Positions 17,998-27,322 are shown, counted from the first letter of the stretch. The stretch: DNA of 64,000 nt from Pseudocitrobacter corydidari (GCF_021172065.1 NZ_CP087880.1:741111-805110), one strand, 5' to 3'. The notes: generated from the sequence alone by a model not told the origin. Made by a program: numbers and translations.

Positions 17998-19506
17998 TCA
18001 GAACATCATGGACATCCACGGGTAACCAATCAGCAGCAGTGCCGCCAGGAAGATGGCACCGAAGATGGTGCCCAACCGCCAGTAGTCTTTGGTCGGCAGG
18101 TAGCCGCTCCCGTAGTAAATCGGGCTTGGGCCAGTACCGTACGGGGTGATGATCCCCATGATACCCAGTGATGTCACCATCAGCAGGACGAACACTTCCA
18201 TGTTCATGCCTGGGATAGTCGCGGCGATGGTCAGCATCGCTGGCAGCAGCGCCGTGGTGTGCGCGGTGGTGCTGGCAAACAGGTAGTGCAGCAGGTAGAA
18301 CGCCAGCAGCAGAACAACGGTTGCCACACCCGGAGAGATGCCGCTCATCAGCAGGCCGCCTTCTTTACCCAACCAGCTGATAAAGCCAGTAGAGGAGAGG
18401 CCGTCGGCCAGCGCCACTAACGTTGCGAACCATACAAAGGTGTTCCATGCGGCTTTGTTACCGGTGATATCGTTCCACTCCAGCACGCCGGTCCACAGCA
18501 TCAGGCCGACGATTAACAGGGCCGCCATTGCCGGTTCAATCCACGCCGCAGCGAAGATCCACATCAGCAGTGCGCAGCATACGAAGACCAGCAGCAGAAT
18601 TTCGTTACGTGACAGTTTGCCCAGTTTTTCCAGTTCACGGCTCGCCCACAGCGGCACTTCGTCGTTCACTTTCACTTCCGGCGGATAGAACCAGTAAGCC
18701 AGCAGCGGCATGGTCAGAATCAGCAGGATGCCCAGCGGCAGGAAGGCGATGAACCAGGTGCCCCAGGAGATGGTGATACCGAGAATACTTTTCACCAGCG
18801 CCAGCGCCAGCAGGTTAGGTGCCAGTGCGGAAAGGAACATAGAACTGGTGATACACGCGGCGGTAATTGCCACCCACATCAGGTAAGAACCAATTTTACG
18901 CGCGCTCGGGTCGTTCGGTTTAGAACCGTACAGCGGCGGCAGGTTGGCGATAATCGGGTAGATTGTCCCGCCGCTACGCGCGGTGTTGGACGGGGTGAAC
19001 GGTGCCAGCAGCAGGTCTGCAAAGGTAATAGCATAACCGAGCGTCAGGCTGCGACGACCCAGGTATTTCACCAGAATCAGCGCCAGGCGGCGACCGAAGC
19101 GAGTTTTGTCATAACCGGCGGCAAACATAAAGGCACCGAAAATCAGCCAAACGGTTGAGTTACCGAAGCCGCTCACCGCCCATTTGAAGGACGCGCCTGC
19201 CAGTTTGAATTTCGGATCGGCCAGCTGTTCCGGGCTGAAAAGCACCCACTGGCTGCATAATGCGATGGCGACGACGCCCGTCAGACCGATGACCGCACCC
19301 GGCAGGGGTTCGAAAATCAGGCCGACAATTACGCCGACAAAGATAGCGAAGTAGTGCCAGGCATACGGCGGCAGCCCTTCAGGAACCGGCACAAACAGCA
19401 GCAGCACGGCGACGATAATCGGCAGTGCCATCATCATCAGACGGTTTTTCTTTCCGTCTTTTGGCTTGCTCGCCACGGGGGGCGTTACGGCGGTTTTCTC
19501 TTTCAT
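17998..19506 (-). CDS. DASS-family dicarboxylate carrier (CitT/TtdT-like)
   Basis: A 502-residue inner-membrane protein of the divalent-anion:Na+/antiporter family. Visible: FADLLLAPFTPSNTARSGGT and FASTTAHTTALLPAMLTIA, the duplicated substrate/ion-binding hairpin motifs (SNT and STT-H-T). Family members exchange citrate, tartrate or C4-dicarboxylates against succinate. Placement upstream of a fumarase, divergent from a fumarate reductase and near DcuSR makes a malate/fumarate:succinate or tartrate:succinate exchanger likely; this is inference. The N-terminal 25 residues are a polar extension (PPVASKPKDGKK). Confidence 0.88.
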   Translation of the reverse strand: MKEKTAVTPPVASKPKDGKKNRLMMMALPIIVAVLLLFVPVPEGLPPYAWHYFAIFVGVIVGLIFEPLPGAVIGLTGVVAIALCSQWVLFSPEQLADPKFKLAGASFKWAVSGFGNSTVWLIFGAFMFAAGYDKTRFGRRLALILVKYLGRRSLTLGYAITFADLLLAPFTPSNTARSGGTIYPIIANLPPLYGSKPNDPSARKIGSYLMWVAITAACITSSMFLSALAPNLLALALVKSILGITISWGTWFIAFLPLGILLILTMPLLAYWFYPPEVKVNDEVPLWASRELEKLGKLSRNEILLLVFVCCALLMWIFAAAWIEPAMAALLIVGLMLWTGVLEWNDITGNKAAWNTFVWFATLVALADGLSSTGFISWLGKEGGLLMSGISPGVATVVLLLAFYLLHYLFASTTAHTTALLPAMLTIAATIPGMNMEVFVLLMVTSLGIMGIITPYGTGPSPIYYGSGYLPTKDYWRLGTIFGAIFLAALLLIGYPWMSMMF

Positions 19507-19698
19507 AGTTTTGCGTCTTAAGTTGTTAGTAATTCGGTTATGCCAGAAATGACTTTTTGCTTTCTTTAGTTTCTTTACTTTATTTAATTATTAAAGGCGG
19601 CTTCTTGTATTACTGACATGGAAATTTAGCGCTATTTTGTCAGCGATAAATCAGGAATTCTTTATATTTATTTAATGCTCTTTTAAAGAATAAGGCAA

Positions 19699-19712
19699 TT
19701 GATCTCGATCAA
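19699..19712. promoter_or_regulatory. FNR box
   Basis: TTGATCTCGATCAA is an exact match to TTGAT-N4-ATCAA. On the plus strand TATTAT at 19738-19743 would place it near -44; on the minus strand a start near 19664 would place it at -41.5. Confidence 0.8.
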
Positions 19713-19990
19713 AAAAACAGGACGCTAACGCGTTTTTTATTATTTTTGAATAACCCTGTTGGACTATAAGGGTATTGCTCGATAATGACTCGCGATAACG
19801 CGCGTATCTTAAATATAGAACATAAGCGCTTGTTTGTCTAAGTTATTGATCTATTTTGATTCTTCTGGGCGGAGAACGAGGATTTTTGCACCTTAAGAGG
19901 TAGCATAAAAGTAATAATAATTTAAATAATTGTGAACAAATTATTTTTTAATTAATAACACTATGGGGGTATTGGTGTTATAGAGGTACT

Positions 19991-20030
19991 TAATTAGTTT
20001 TTTAACTAACGTAATTACTTTCGTAACTAA
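19991..20030. promoter_or_regulatory. A/T-rich palindrome cluster, candidate DcuR operator
   Basis: TTAGTT-TTTT-AACTAA (19994-20009) is a perfect dyad, followed by the palindrome GTAATTAC (20011-20018) and a repeat of GTAACTAA at 20023-20030. It lies about 105-145 bp before the fumarate reductase start. DcuR/CitB-type regulators bind A/T-rich repeats; the assignment here is inference. Confidence 0.4.
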
Positions 20031-20134
20031 AAATACCATTATATTAGTAGCATCAATATCGGCAAGAAAAAATGACTCAAATACACACCGATCCAGAATT
20101 CGCAGATTTCAATTTTTAAAGTTTGGAGTTTTAT

Positions 20135-22918
20135 ATGATGAACACAAACCATCGCATACTTGAGTCATTCACCTTACCGAACGGGACTGAAATTAAAAAC
20201 CGTTTGTTCATGGCCCCGATGACCACCTGTTCGGGGTATTACGACGGTTCTGTCAGCAGCGAGCTGATTGAGTACTATCGCGCCCGTTCCGGCAGCATCG
20301 GCACCATCATCGTCGAGTGCTGTTTTGTTGACGATCTCGGCCTCGCCTTCCCTGGCGCGCTGGGTATCGACAACGACGACAAAATCGCCGGCCTGGCGAA
20401 AATTGCCGAAGCGATCAAATCTAAAGGTTCCAAAGCGCTGCTGCAGATCTACCATGGCGGCCGAATGGTCGATCCGAAGCTGATCGGCGGCCGTACGCCG
20501 GTTGGCCCAAGCGCCGTAGCCGCACCGCGTGACGGCGCTGCAACTCCGGTCGCCCTGACCACGGAAGAAGTGTATGGCATGGTCGGTAAATTCGGCGATG
20601 CGGTACGTCGTGCCATCCAGGCCGGTTTTGACGGCGTGGAAATTCACGGCGCCAACACCTATCTGATTCAACAATTCTATTCGCCGAACTCCAACCAGCG
20701 TGACGATGAGTGGGGCGGTAGCCGCGACAATCGTGCGAAATTCCCGCTGGCGGTGCTGGATATCACCCATAAAATGGTGCGCCAGTATGCTGATGACGCG
20801 TTCATTATCGGTTATCGCTTCTCACCGGAAGAGATGGAAGTCCCCGGTATCCGCTTTGACGACACCATGTATCTGCTGGAAAAACTGGCGGAGCGCGGAG
20901 TGGATTACCTGCACTTCTCAGTAGGCGCGACGCTGCGTCCTTCTATCGTTGAGACCAACGATCCGACGCCGCTGATTCAAAAATATGTCGCCATGCGTTC
21001 TGAAACACTGGCGCAGGTTCCGGTCATGGGCGTGGGCGGCGTCGTGAACGAAGCGGATGTGGATACCGCGCTGGATAACGGTTATGACCTGGTCGCAGTA
21101 GGCCGTGCCTGCATCGCGTATCCGGACTGGACCGATCGCATCGCACGTGGCGAAGCGCCGGAACTGTTCATCGACAGCACTCAGCGTGAAGCCTTGTGTA
21201 TTCCAGAACCTCTGTGGCGTTTCTTCCTGGTGGAAGCGATGATCCGCGATATGAGCATGGGCGAGTCCAAATTCAAAGCGGGTACCTTTGTGGAAACCGT
21301 GATGGACGATACGAATGAGCTGGTTATCAATGTCAGCCTGGACACGGATCGCATCGCGGATATCGAACTGGCGAGCGCGCCGGATCAGAGCGTGGAATTC
21401 ACCACCAGTTTTGAAGAGATTCGTACCCGTATTCTCGATGCTAACACCCCGCACGTTGATGCTATCTCTGGCGCAACCAGCCAGAGTGAAGCCGTGAAAA
21501 AAGCGGTCTCTAAAGCGATGCTGAAATCGAGCAAAGCGCTGGTGGCCGAAGAGGGCGGCGACGTCGAGGAAGCGAAAAATTACGACGTCGTGGTTGTCGG
21601 TAGCGGCGGCGCGGGGCTGGCCGCGGCGATTCAGGCGCATGACGAAGGCGCAAGCGTGCTGATTGTCGAAAAAATGCCAACCATCGGCGGGAACACCATC
21701 AAAGCGTCTGCCGGGATGAACGCGGCGGAAACTCGCTTCCAGCGTGTGAAAGGGATTCAGGACAGCAAAGAGCTGTTCTACCAGGAAACCCTGAAAGGCG
21801 GGAAAAACAAAAACAACCCGGAACTGCTGCGTCGCTTTGTCGAAAACGCACCAGAAGCCATCGAATGGCTGGCGACACGCGGCATTATGCTGAACGACAT
21901 CACCACCACCGGTGGGATGAGCATCGACCGTACCCACCGTCCGCGTGACGGATCGGCGGTTGGCGGCTATCTGATCAGCGGCCTGGTGCGTAACGTCAAC
22001 AAACGCAATATCGATGTGATGCTTGATACTTCCGTCGTGGATATCGTGATGGATGGCGGCGAAGTTTCCGCAGTTCGTCTGCTGACCGAAGAGAAAGAGA
22101 CGCTCACCGTCGCAACCAAAAGCATTATCGTGGCGACCGGTGGCTTCAGCGCCAACAGCGCGATGGTGGTGAAATACCGTCCGGATCTGGCGGGCTTCGT
22201 CACCACCAACCATAAAGGTGCAACCGGCGGCGGTATCTCGCTTCTGGAAAATATCGGCGCAGGCACGGTGGATATGGGCGAAATTCAGATTCACCCGACC
22301 GTTGAGCAGAAAACATCGTACCTGATTTCCGAGTCTATCCGCGGCGGCGGGGCGATTCTGGTTAATCAGCAGGGCAACCGCTTCTTTAATGAAATGGAAA
22401 CCCGCGACAAAGTGTCCGCGCAAATCATCGCGCTGCCGGAAAAATATGCTTACATCGTGTTTGATGAGCATGTTCGGGCGAAAAACAAAGCCGCTGATGA
22501 ATATATTGGCCGTGGCTTTGTCACCAGCGCCAGCTCACCGCGCGACCTGGCGAAAAAACTGGGGCTTAATGAAGACGCTTTCCTGGCAACCCTGGAACGC
22601 TATAACGGTTTCGTTGAAAAACAGCACGATGATGACTTCGGTCGTACGACCGCACTGCGTGCGCCAATCAACGAAGGCCCGTTCCACGCGATTCAGATTG
22701 CGCCGGGTGTGCACCACACCATGGGTGGCGTGACCATCAACACCGATACCTGCGTGCTGGATAAAGCGCACAAGGTGATCGCCGGGGCGTATGCCGCAGG
22801 CGAAGTGGTTGGCGGTATCCACGGTGGCAACCGTATCGGCGGTAATGCTGTCGCCGATATCATTATCTTTGGTACACTCGCCGGTCATCAGGCCGCGATG
22901 CGCGCAAAACGCAGCTAG
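20135..22918 (+). CDS. soluble NADH:fumarate reductase, OYE / FMN_bind / FAD three-domain protein
   Basis: A 927-residue cytoplasmic flavoprotein without signal peptide. Residues 1 to about 350 are an old-yellow-enzyme-type NAD(P)H:FMN oxidoreductase (HGAN, H171/N174). About 390-470 is an FMN_bind domain with DAISGATS (442-449), whose Thr448 is the expected site of covalent FMN attachment. From about 480 on is a flavocytochrome c/fumarate reductase FAD domain (VVVVGSGGAG, then HPT, HHTMGG and GNRIGGN active-site motifs). A soluble NADH-dependent fumarate reductase with this order is known from Klebsiella. ATG 20135 follows GGAG by six bases; an earlier TTG overlaps that site. apbE follows; DcuSR, a DASS carrier and fumarase surround it. 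Likely FNR/DcuR controlled. Confidence 0.9.
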   Translation: MMNTNHRILESFTLPNGTEIKNRLFMAPMTTCSGYYDGSVSSELIEYYRARSGSIGTIIVECCFVDDLGLAFPGALGIDNDDKIAGLAKIAEAIKSKGSKALLQIYHGGRMVDPKLIGGRTPVGPSAVAAPRDGAATPVALTTEEVYGMVGKFGDAVRRAIQAGFDGVEIHGANTYLIQQFYSPNSNQRDDEWGGSRDNRAKFPLAVLDITHKMVRQYADDAFIIGYRFSPEEMEVPGIRFDDTMYLLEKLAERGVDYLHFSVGATLRPSIVETNDPTPLIQKYVAMRSETLAQVPVMGVGGVVNEADVDTALDNGYDLVAVGRACIAYPDWTDRIARGEAPELFIDSTQREALCIPEPLWRFFLVEAMIRDMSMGESKFKAGTFVETVMDDTNELVINVSLDTDRIADIELASAPDQSVEFTTSFEEIRTRILDANTPHVDAISGATSQSEAVKKAVSKAMLKSSKALVAEEGGDVEEAKNYDVVVVGSGGAGLAAAIQAHDEGASVLIVEKMPTIGGNTIKASAGMNAAETRFQRVKGIQDSKELFYQETLKGGKNKNNPELLRRFVENAPEAIEWLATRGIMLNDITTTGGMSIDRTHRPRDGSAVGGYLISGLVRNVNKRNIDVMLDTSVVDIVMDGGEVSAVRLLTEEKETLTVATKSIIVATGGFSANSAMVVKYRPDLAGFVTTNHKGATGGGISLLENIGAGTVDMGEIQIHPTVEQKTSYLISESIRGGGAILVNQQGNRFFNEMETRDKVSAQIIALPEKYAYIVFDEHVRAKNKAADEYIGRGFVTSASSPRDLAKKLGLNEDAFLATLERYNGFVEKQHDDDFGRTTALRAPINEGPFHAIQIAPGVHHTMGGVTINTDTCVLDKAHKVIAGAYAAGEVVGGIHGGNRIGGNAVADIIIFGTLAGHQAAMRAKRS

Positions 22919-22931
22919 CAGCCCATGAAAT

Positions 22932-22961
22932 CCCGGTAGCTTTGGCTACCGGGTTCTCTTT
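22932..22961 (+). terminator. hairpin between fumarate reductase and apbE, possible attenuator
   Basis: CCCGGTAGC-tttg-GCTACCGGG followed by TTCTCTTTT. It sits 14 bp after one stop codon and before the apbE ribosome site, so it may let only part of the transcripts reach apbE. Confidence 0.55.
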
Positions 22962-22978
22962 TGTGAAAGGAGGCTGGA

Positions 22979-23944
22979 ATGTCAGACGATGCTCGCGTAT
23001 ACAGTTATTCCGCGGTCCTGATGGGCTCGCCCATTCTGCTCAAACTCTTCGAACACAACGAACCGCTCGCCTCCCGCGTTTTTCACCTCATTAAACAATA
23101 CGAAGATCTCCTCACCGTTAACCGCGCGCAATCGCAGGTGATGGACATCAATCACGCCGCAGGATTAAACCCCGTCAGCGTCAGCCGTTCGGTTTATGCG
23201 CTTATCAAATGTGCCAAAGCCGCAAGCCTTGTACCCGGCGGTGCGTTTAATCTGGCCATCGGCCCGCTGGTGAAACGCTGGAAAATCGGCTTTAAGGGCG
23301 ACAGCGTGCCCCCCGCCGATGATATCGCGCGGTTACTAACGCTGACCGACCCGCATAATGTGGTGCTGGATGATGCCCAAAGCAGCGTGTTTTTGACGCG
23401 TGCGGGAATGGAAATCGATCTGGGGGCGATTGCAAAAGGTTACATCGCCGACCGCGTGCGCGACTATTTGCGCCAGCAGGGCGTGACGCTGGGCTTGATT
23501 AATCTTGGTGGCAATGTACAAACGCTGGGCTCGCCGGAGGGCGGTTGGTCTATCGGCCTGAAGAAGCCCTTTGCCCAGGATAACGCGTTGCTCGGGGCCA
23601 TTGAGGTGGTTAACAAGTCGGTGGTGACCTCTGGCGTCTACGAGCGCTTTTTCGAGCTGGACGGACGCCGCTATCACCATATCCTTGACCCGCGCACCGG
23701 GTACCCGCTGGATAACGAGCTCGACAGCGTCACCATTATCGCCAGCGAATCCCTCGACTGTGATCTCTGGACCACGCTGATTTACGGGATGGGCGTTGAG
23801 AAGGGCGTCGAAGCGCTGCGTGGCCGCCCGGATATTGAAGCGATATTTGTCACCAAACAGCGGGAGATCATTCTCTCATCGGCCAGTCATTACCGGTTTA
23901 CGCTGCTTGATGACGATTACCGGCTTACTGTGCGTACTGCTTAA
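22979..23944 (+). CDS. apbE: ApbE, FAD:protein FMN transferase
   Basis: Transfers FMN from FAD onto a Thr/Ser of FMN_bind domains, Mg-dependent. 321 residues. Motifs: the GAIAKGYIADRV helix, INLGGNVQTLGS, and HHILDPRTGYP, all standard in ApbE. There is no signal peptide or lipobox, unlike the periplasmic ApbE of Rnf/Nqr systems, which fits a cytosolic substrate. That substrate is probably the fumarate reductase encoded 60 bp upstream, which carries the target motif. AAAGGAGG precedes the ATG. The last 20 bases overlap the convergent dcuR gene. Confidence 0.93.
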   Translation: MSDDARVYSYSAVLMGSPILLKLFEHNEPLASRVFHLIKQYEDLLTVNRAQSQVMDINHAAGLNPVSVSRSVYALIKCAKAASLVPGGAFNLAIGPLVKRWKIGFKGDSVPPADDIARLLTLTDPHNVVLDDAQSSVFLTRAGMEIDLGAIAKGYIADRVRDYLRQQGVTLGLINLGGNVQTLGSPEGGWSIGLKKPFAQDNALLGAIEVVNKSVVTSGVYERFFELDGRRYHHILDPRTGYPLDNELDSVTIIASESLDCDLWTTLIYGMGVEKGVEALRGRPDIEAIFVTKQREIILSSASHYRFTLLDDDYRLTVRTA

Positions 23945-24644
23945 GCAGGCCGTACTGCTCCGGCAGCAGGTGATAGCGATACACCGGGCGTCCAGTTGCG
24001 CCGTAGTGAATGCTGGTAAACAGAATATTAATCTGCGCCAGCCAAATCAGATATTTACGGCATGATACGCGCGAGATATTCACCGCGTTCGCCAGGTCGT
24101 CGGTGGAGAATTCGGTTTCCGGATGTGCGTCAATCCACTGGCAAATAGTGCGCAGCGTCTGCGGCGTTAAGCCCTTCGGCAGGCGTTTGCTGTCAGCCAG
24201 TTCCGGCGCGCCGCCGTGCAGCAGGCGATCGACATCGGCCTGTTCGTAATACTTATGGTTACCCATCAACTGTTTTTTCTCACGCCAGCCGGTTAACGCC
24301 TCTTCAAAGCGCGGGAACTGGAACGGTTTGATCAGGTAATCCACCACACCATAATGCATTGACGTTTGAATAGTTTCCGCATCTGAAGCGGAAGAGATCA
24401 TGATAACGTCGATGGCCCGGCCCGATGCGCGAATGATCGGCAGCAGATCCAGCCCATTATCCTGTTGCATATAAACATCCAGCAGCACCAGGTCGATGGG
24501 CTGCACACTCTCTTCAATAAATTCGCGAGCCTGGCTGAGGGTTGAGGCAATACCACAGCAGCTAAATCCTTCCACCCGTTCGATATAGAGACGGTTCAGG
24601 TCGGCCACCATGGCATCATCATCAACAATTAACACATTAATCAC
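23925..24644 (-). CDS. dcuR: DcuR, C4-dicarboxylate response regulator
   Basis: Response regulator of the CitB family. 239 residues, exactly the length of E. coli DcuR and highly similar. Receiver domain 1 to about 120 with phospho-acceptor D56 (VLLDVYMQ) and acidic pocket DDD at 8-10; the C-terminus has a helix-turn-helix (STDDLANAVNISRVSCRKYLIWL). Starts with GTG overlapping the dcuS stop (GTGA), so translation is coupled. In E. coli it activates dcuB-fumB and frd in response to fumarate and succinate; here the soluble fumarate reductase and carrier genes are the obvious targets. Possibly a paralogue of the canonical dcuSR. Confidence 0.93.
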   Translation of the reverse strand: MINVLIVDDDAMVADLNRLYIERVEGFSCCGIASTLSQAREFIEESVQPIDLVLLDVYMQQDNGLDLLPIIRASGRAIDVIMISSASDAETIQTSMHYGVVDYLIKPFQFPRFEEALTGWREKKQLMGNHKYYEQADVDRLLHGGAPELADSKRLPKGLTPQTLRTICQWIDAHPETEFSTDDLANAVNISRVSCRKYLIWLAQINILFTSIHYGATGRPVYRYHLLPEQYGLLKQYAQ

Positions 24645-26260
24645 TCGGCATTCCTCTCGCTGTCCCAGGGGATTTGTACAAAAAATTGCGTAAAGACGCC
24701 CGGCTCTGATTCCACGGCGATGCTGCCGCCGAGGTTTTCAGTTTGTTGCCGGGCCAGAAATAGCCCGACGCCGCGATTCTCGCCTTTCGTCGAAAAACCT
24801 TTGGTAAAAATAGCATCTATTTTATCCGGGGCGATGCCGGGCCCATCATCACTGACTTCACTGGAGAGCCAGCCATTTTGATAGTGCAGCAGCAGGCTTA
24901 TCTCGCCTTCCGGCTGGCCGGACATGGCGTCCAGCGCATTTTCAATCAGGTTGCCCAGCACGGTGACCAGTACCGCTACCTGCTGTTCGTTGGCGTTGTC
25001 CGGCACGCGAGACTCTTCGGCAAGGGTCAGCGTAAACCCGGCCTCTTTCGCGCGATTGATTTTGCCAAGCAGAAAACCGGCCACAATTGGTGATTTAATT
25101 TTATGCTGAATTTCGCCGATATCGGTCTGATAATTTTGCGCGGTTTGCAGGATGTACTCTTCCAGCTTGTCATAGCGCTTGATGTGCAAAAGCCCGAGGA
25201 TCACATGCAGTTTATTCATAAACTCGTGAGACTGGGCGCGCAGGGCGTCAACATAGTTAACCATACCATCCATGCGCTGCATCAGCTGGCTGACTTCGGT
25301 TTTATCGCGGAAGGTGCAAATCGCGCCAATCACGCGGTTCTGGCTGCGGACCGGCACGGTGTTGGTGAGTAACAGACGCCCATTGCAGCCCACTTCCTGA
25401 TCGGGGATCGCGACTCCGGTAGACAGAACCTGTTGCAGATTTCCCTGCAACGGCGCGTGCGGCGGCTCTCCAGGCTGGCGATTGTTGGCGGAGAGCAGAA
25501 TTTGCCGCGCGGTATGGTTAATCAGCGTAACGTTCCCGAGGCTATCAACGGCGATCACGCCTTCTTTAAGTGATTGCAGCATCGCCTGACGCTGTTCAAA
25601 CAGCGTAGAAATTTCGTAGGGCTCAAGCCCGAAAAGAATATTTTTCAGTATCCGAACCAGCACCCAGGTGCCGAAGCTGCCAATAATGGCGCTAAAGAGC
25701 ACGAACCAGATGGCGTTCCAGCGGCTGGCGCTGATTTGTGCCTGAACATCGTTCATCGAGATGCCGACAATCACCACGCCAATTTGTCGGCGCTGGGCTT
25801 CATAAATCGGCGTAAAAACACGTAGCGCCTCTTCCAGTACGCCATGGTTCACCGAAACATTTTCCTGGCCGAGCAGGGCGGGCTGCAAATCTTCTCCGAT
25901 AAAACGCTGGCCGACGCGGCGGGGATCAGGATGCGAATAGCGAATGCCATGCATATCGGTCACCACCGCATAAAGCAGATGATTACGTTGTTCCACGGCG
26001 GTTGAAATCGGCTGAATAATATCGCTGTAAGAAGGCGAGGTGAGGCCGCGTTTGATTTCTGGCGAATCGGCGAGGGTACGCGCGATAGCGAAGGCTGTGT
26101 CCTGCAACCCCGTGCGCGTGGCTTTGGCGATTTGCGCAAGATAAAAGGTGTAGATAACCAGCAGGACGGCACCGATGACACCGCAGACCATCAGGGTGAC
26201 CAGCGTACTGAGCTTCATCGGACGTTTTGGCGCGCGTTGAGGCTGCTGTAAATCGTGCAT
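24641..26260 (-). CDS. dcuS: DcuS, C4-dicarboxylate sensor kinase
   Basis: Membrane histidine kinase sensing fumarate, succinate and related C4-dicarboxylates. 539 residues from MHDLQQPQRA, whose ATG follows AGGGA; an earlier TTG is less likely. Order: TM1 (about 20-40), periplasmic PASp domain with RYSHPDPRRVGQ and ALRVFTPIY (ligand-binding Arg/His region), TM2 (about 180-205), cytosolic PAS, then the HK5-type SHEFMNKLHVILGLLH phosphoacceptor and an ATPase domain (NLIENALDA, DDGPGIAPDKID). Very similar to E. coli DcuS. Coupled to dcuR. Confidence 0.93.
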   Translation of the reverse strand: MHDLQQPQRAPKRPMKLSTLVTLMVCGVIGAVLLVIYTFYLAQIAKATRTGLQDTAFAIARTLADSPEIKRGLTSPSYSDIIQPISTAVEQRNHLLYAVVTDMHGIRYSHPDPRRVGQRFIGEDLQPALLGQENVSVNHGVLEEALRVFTPIYEAQRRQIGVVIVGISMNDVQAQISASRWNAIWFVLFSAIIGSFGTWVLVRILKNILFGLEPYEISTLFEQRQAMLQSLKEGVIAVDSLGNVTLINHTARQILLSANNRQPGEPPHAPLQGNLQQVLSTGVAIPDQEVGCNGRLLLTNTVPVRSQNRVIGAICTFRDKTEVSQLMQRMDGMVNYVDALRAQSHEFMNKLHVILGLLHIKRYDKLEEYILQTAQNYQTDIGEIQHKIKSPIVAGFLLGKINRAKEAGFTLTLAEESRVPDNANEQQVAVLVTVLGNLIENALDAMSGQPEGEISLLLHYQNGWLSSEVSDDGPGIAPDKIDAIFTKGFSTKGENRGVGLFLARQQTENLGGSIAVESEPGVFTQFFVQIPWDSERNAE

Positions 26261-26425
26261 CGGGATCCCTGTCATCAATCATAAACACGCATTATCGCTG
26301 ATAAGCCTGATTTCTTAAAGCAGTGTAACCCTTACCAAAACAAACGTCTCTTTGTGACGGCACTCGCAGGCTATCCATATGAAACACTTTATATTGAGAG
26401 GCAACTCATAATAAGGAGGCAGTTT

Positions 26426-27322
26426 ATGAGCATTAAGCTTACCGATGCAGTCATGGAACGACGCAGTACTGTTACCGCCGATATCGACAGATTGTCCACC
26501 GAGGACATGCTTAACGTTATCAATCAGGAAGATAAACGTATTGCCGATGCCATCACGCCTTGTCTGGATGAAATTACCCGTTTAGTGGATCAAGCTGCGG
26601 CGGCGCTCAGCCGCGGTGGGCGTTTAGTGATAGTCGGCGCAGGCGCGTCTGGGCGTGCCGGGATGCTGGCCGCCAGTGAGTTTACCCCGCAGGGCCACGG
26701 CCCGGTTGTTGGGCTTATCGCCGGTGGGCCGCAGGCGATGCTCAATGAAAAAAGCGAAGCCGCGTACGATTATGATCGTGGCGTGCTGGATCTCCAGGCG
26801 ATTGGCTTTAATGACAAAGATATGCTGCTTGCTTTGACCGTTGGCGGCAAAACGCCGTGGGTGTGGGGCGCTATACGTCACGCCTGGTCGCTGGGCGCGC
26901 CGGTTGCGGTACTGACGCGTAATCCACAAAGCGAAGCCGCACAGTTGGCGTCGCTCGTTATTGCCCCACAGACAGGCGCGGAAGTAGTCGCAGGCTATGG
27001 TAATCCGAAAGCCAACGCCGCGCAGAAGCTGGTTCTGAATATGCTGACCACCGGGCTTGCGATTCGCAGCGGTCGGGTCTACAGCAATTTGCGCGTGGAT
27101 CTGCAAGGGGATACCACCCAGTGGTGCGAGCGTCAGATTGCGATTGTGATGGAAGCGGGAAGTTGTTCACGCGCCGTGGCGAAGGCCGCGCTGGAACGCT
27201 GCGATCATCATTGTAAAACCGCAATACTGATGGTGCTTACAGGAATGGAAGCACAGGATGCGAATGCCCTGCTGGCGCAGAACAATGGTTTTGTGCGGGT
27301 GGCGTTGCAGGAAGCACCGTAA
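26426..27322 (+). CDS. MurQ-like SIS-domain protein (diverged N-acetylmuramic acid 6-phosphate etherase family)
   Basis: 298 residues, start fixed by AAGGAGG at 26413-26419. One SIS sugar-phosphate domain: VGAGASGRAGMLAASEF corresponds to the MurQ GAGTSGRLG-DASE segment, keeping the catalytic-type Glu. The second conserved block, SSRMKAGTAQKLVLNML in MurQ, is GNPKANAAQKLVLNML here, and SGRTP is GGKTP. MurQ splits MurNAc-6-P into GlcNAc-6-P and lactate in wall recycling. No murP or murR lies next to it. These changes suggest a paralogue with altered substrate or reduced activity; its true reaction is unknown. Confidence 0.75.
   Translation: MSIKLTDAVMERRSTVTADIDRLSTEDMLNVINQEDKRIADAITPCLDEITRLVDQAAAALSRGGRLVIVGAGASGRAGMLAASEFTPQGHGPVVGLIAGGPQAMLNEKSEAAYDYDRGVLDLQAIGFNDKDMLLALTVGGKTPWVWGAIRHAWSLGAPVAVLTRNPQSEAAQLASLVIAPQTGAEVVAGYGNPKANAAQKLVLNMLTTGLAIRSGRVYSNLRVDLQGDTTQWCERQIAIVMEAGSCSRAVAKAALERCDHHCKTAILMVLTGMEAQDANALLAQNNGFVRVALQEAP

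Larger units (their letters stand above)
19507..20134. other. divergent control region of the dicarboxylate module
   Basis: 628 AT-rich bases with no gene, between the DASS-fumarase operon and the fumarate reductase gene. It holds a perfect FNR box and an A/T-rich palindrome block listed separately. Plausible -10 hexamers lie at suitable distances on both strands, so the same FNR site could serve either direction. Confidence 0.6.

Noticed and set aside
20918..22471. 517-codon open frame antisense to the fumarate reductase gene
   Set aside because: Follows from codon bias on the other strand; sequence rich in His/Arg/Phe without any domain, no ribosome site.
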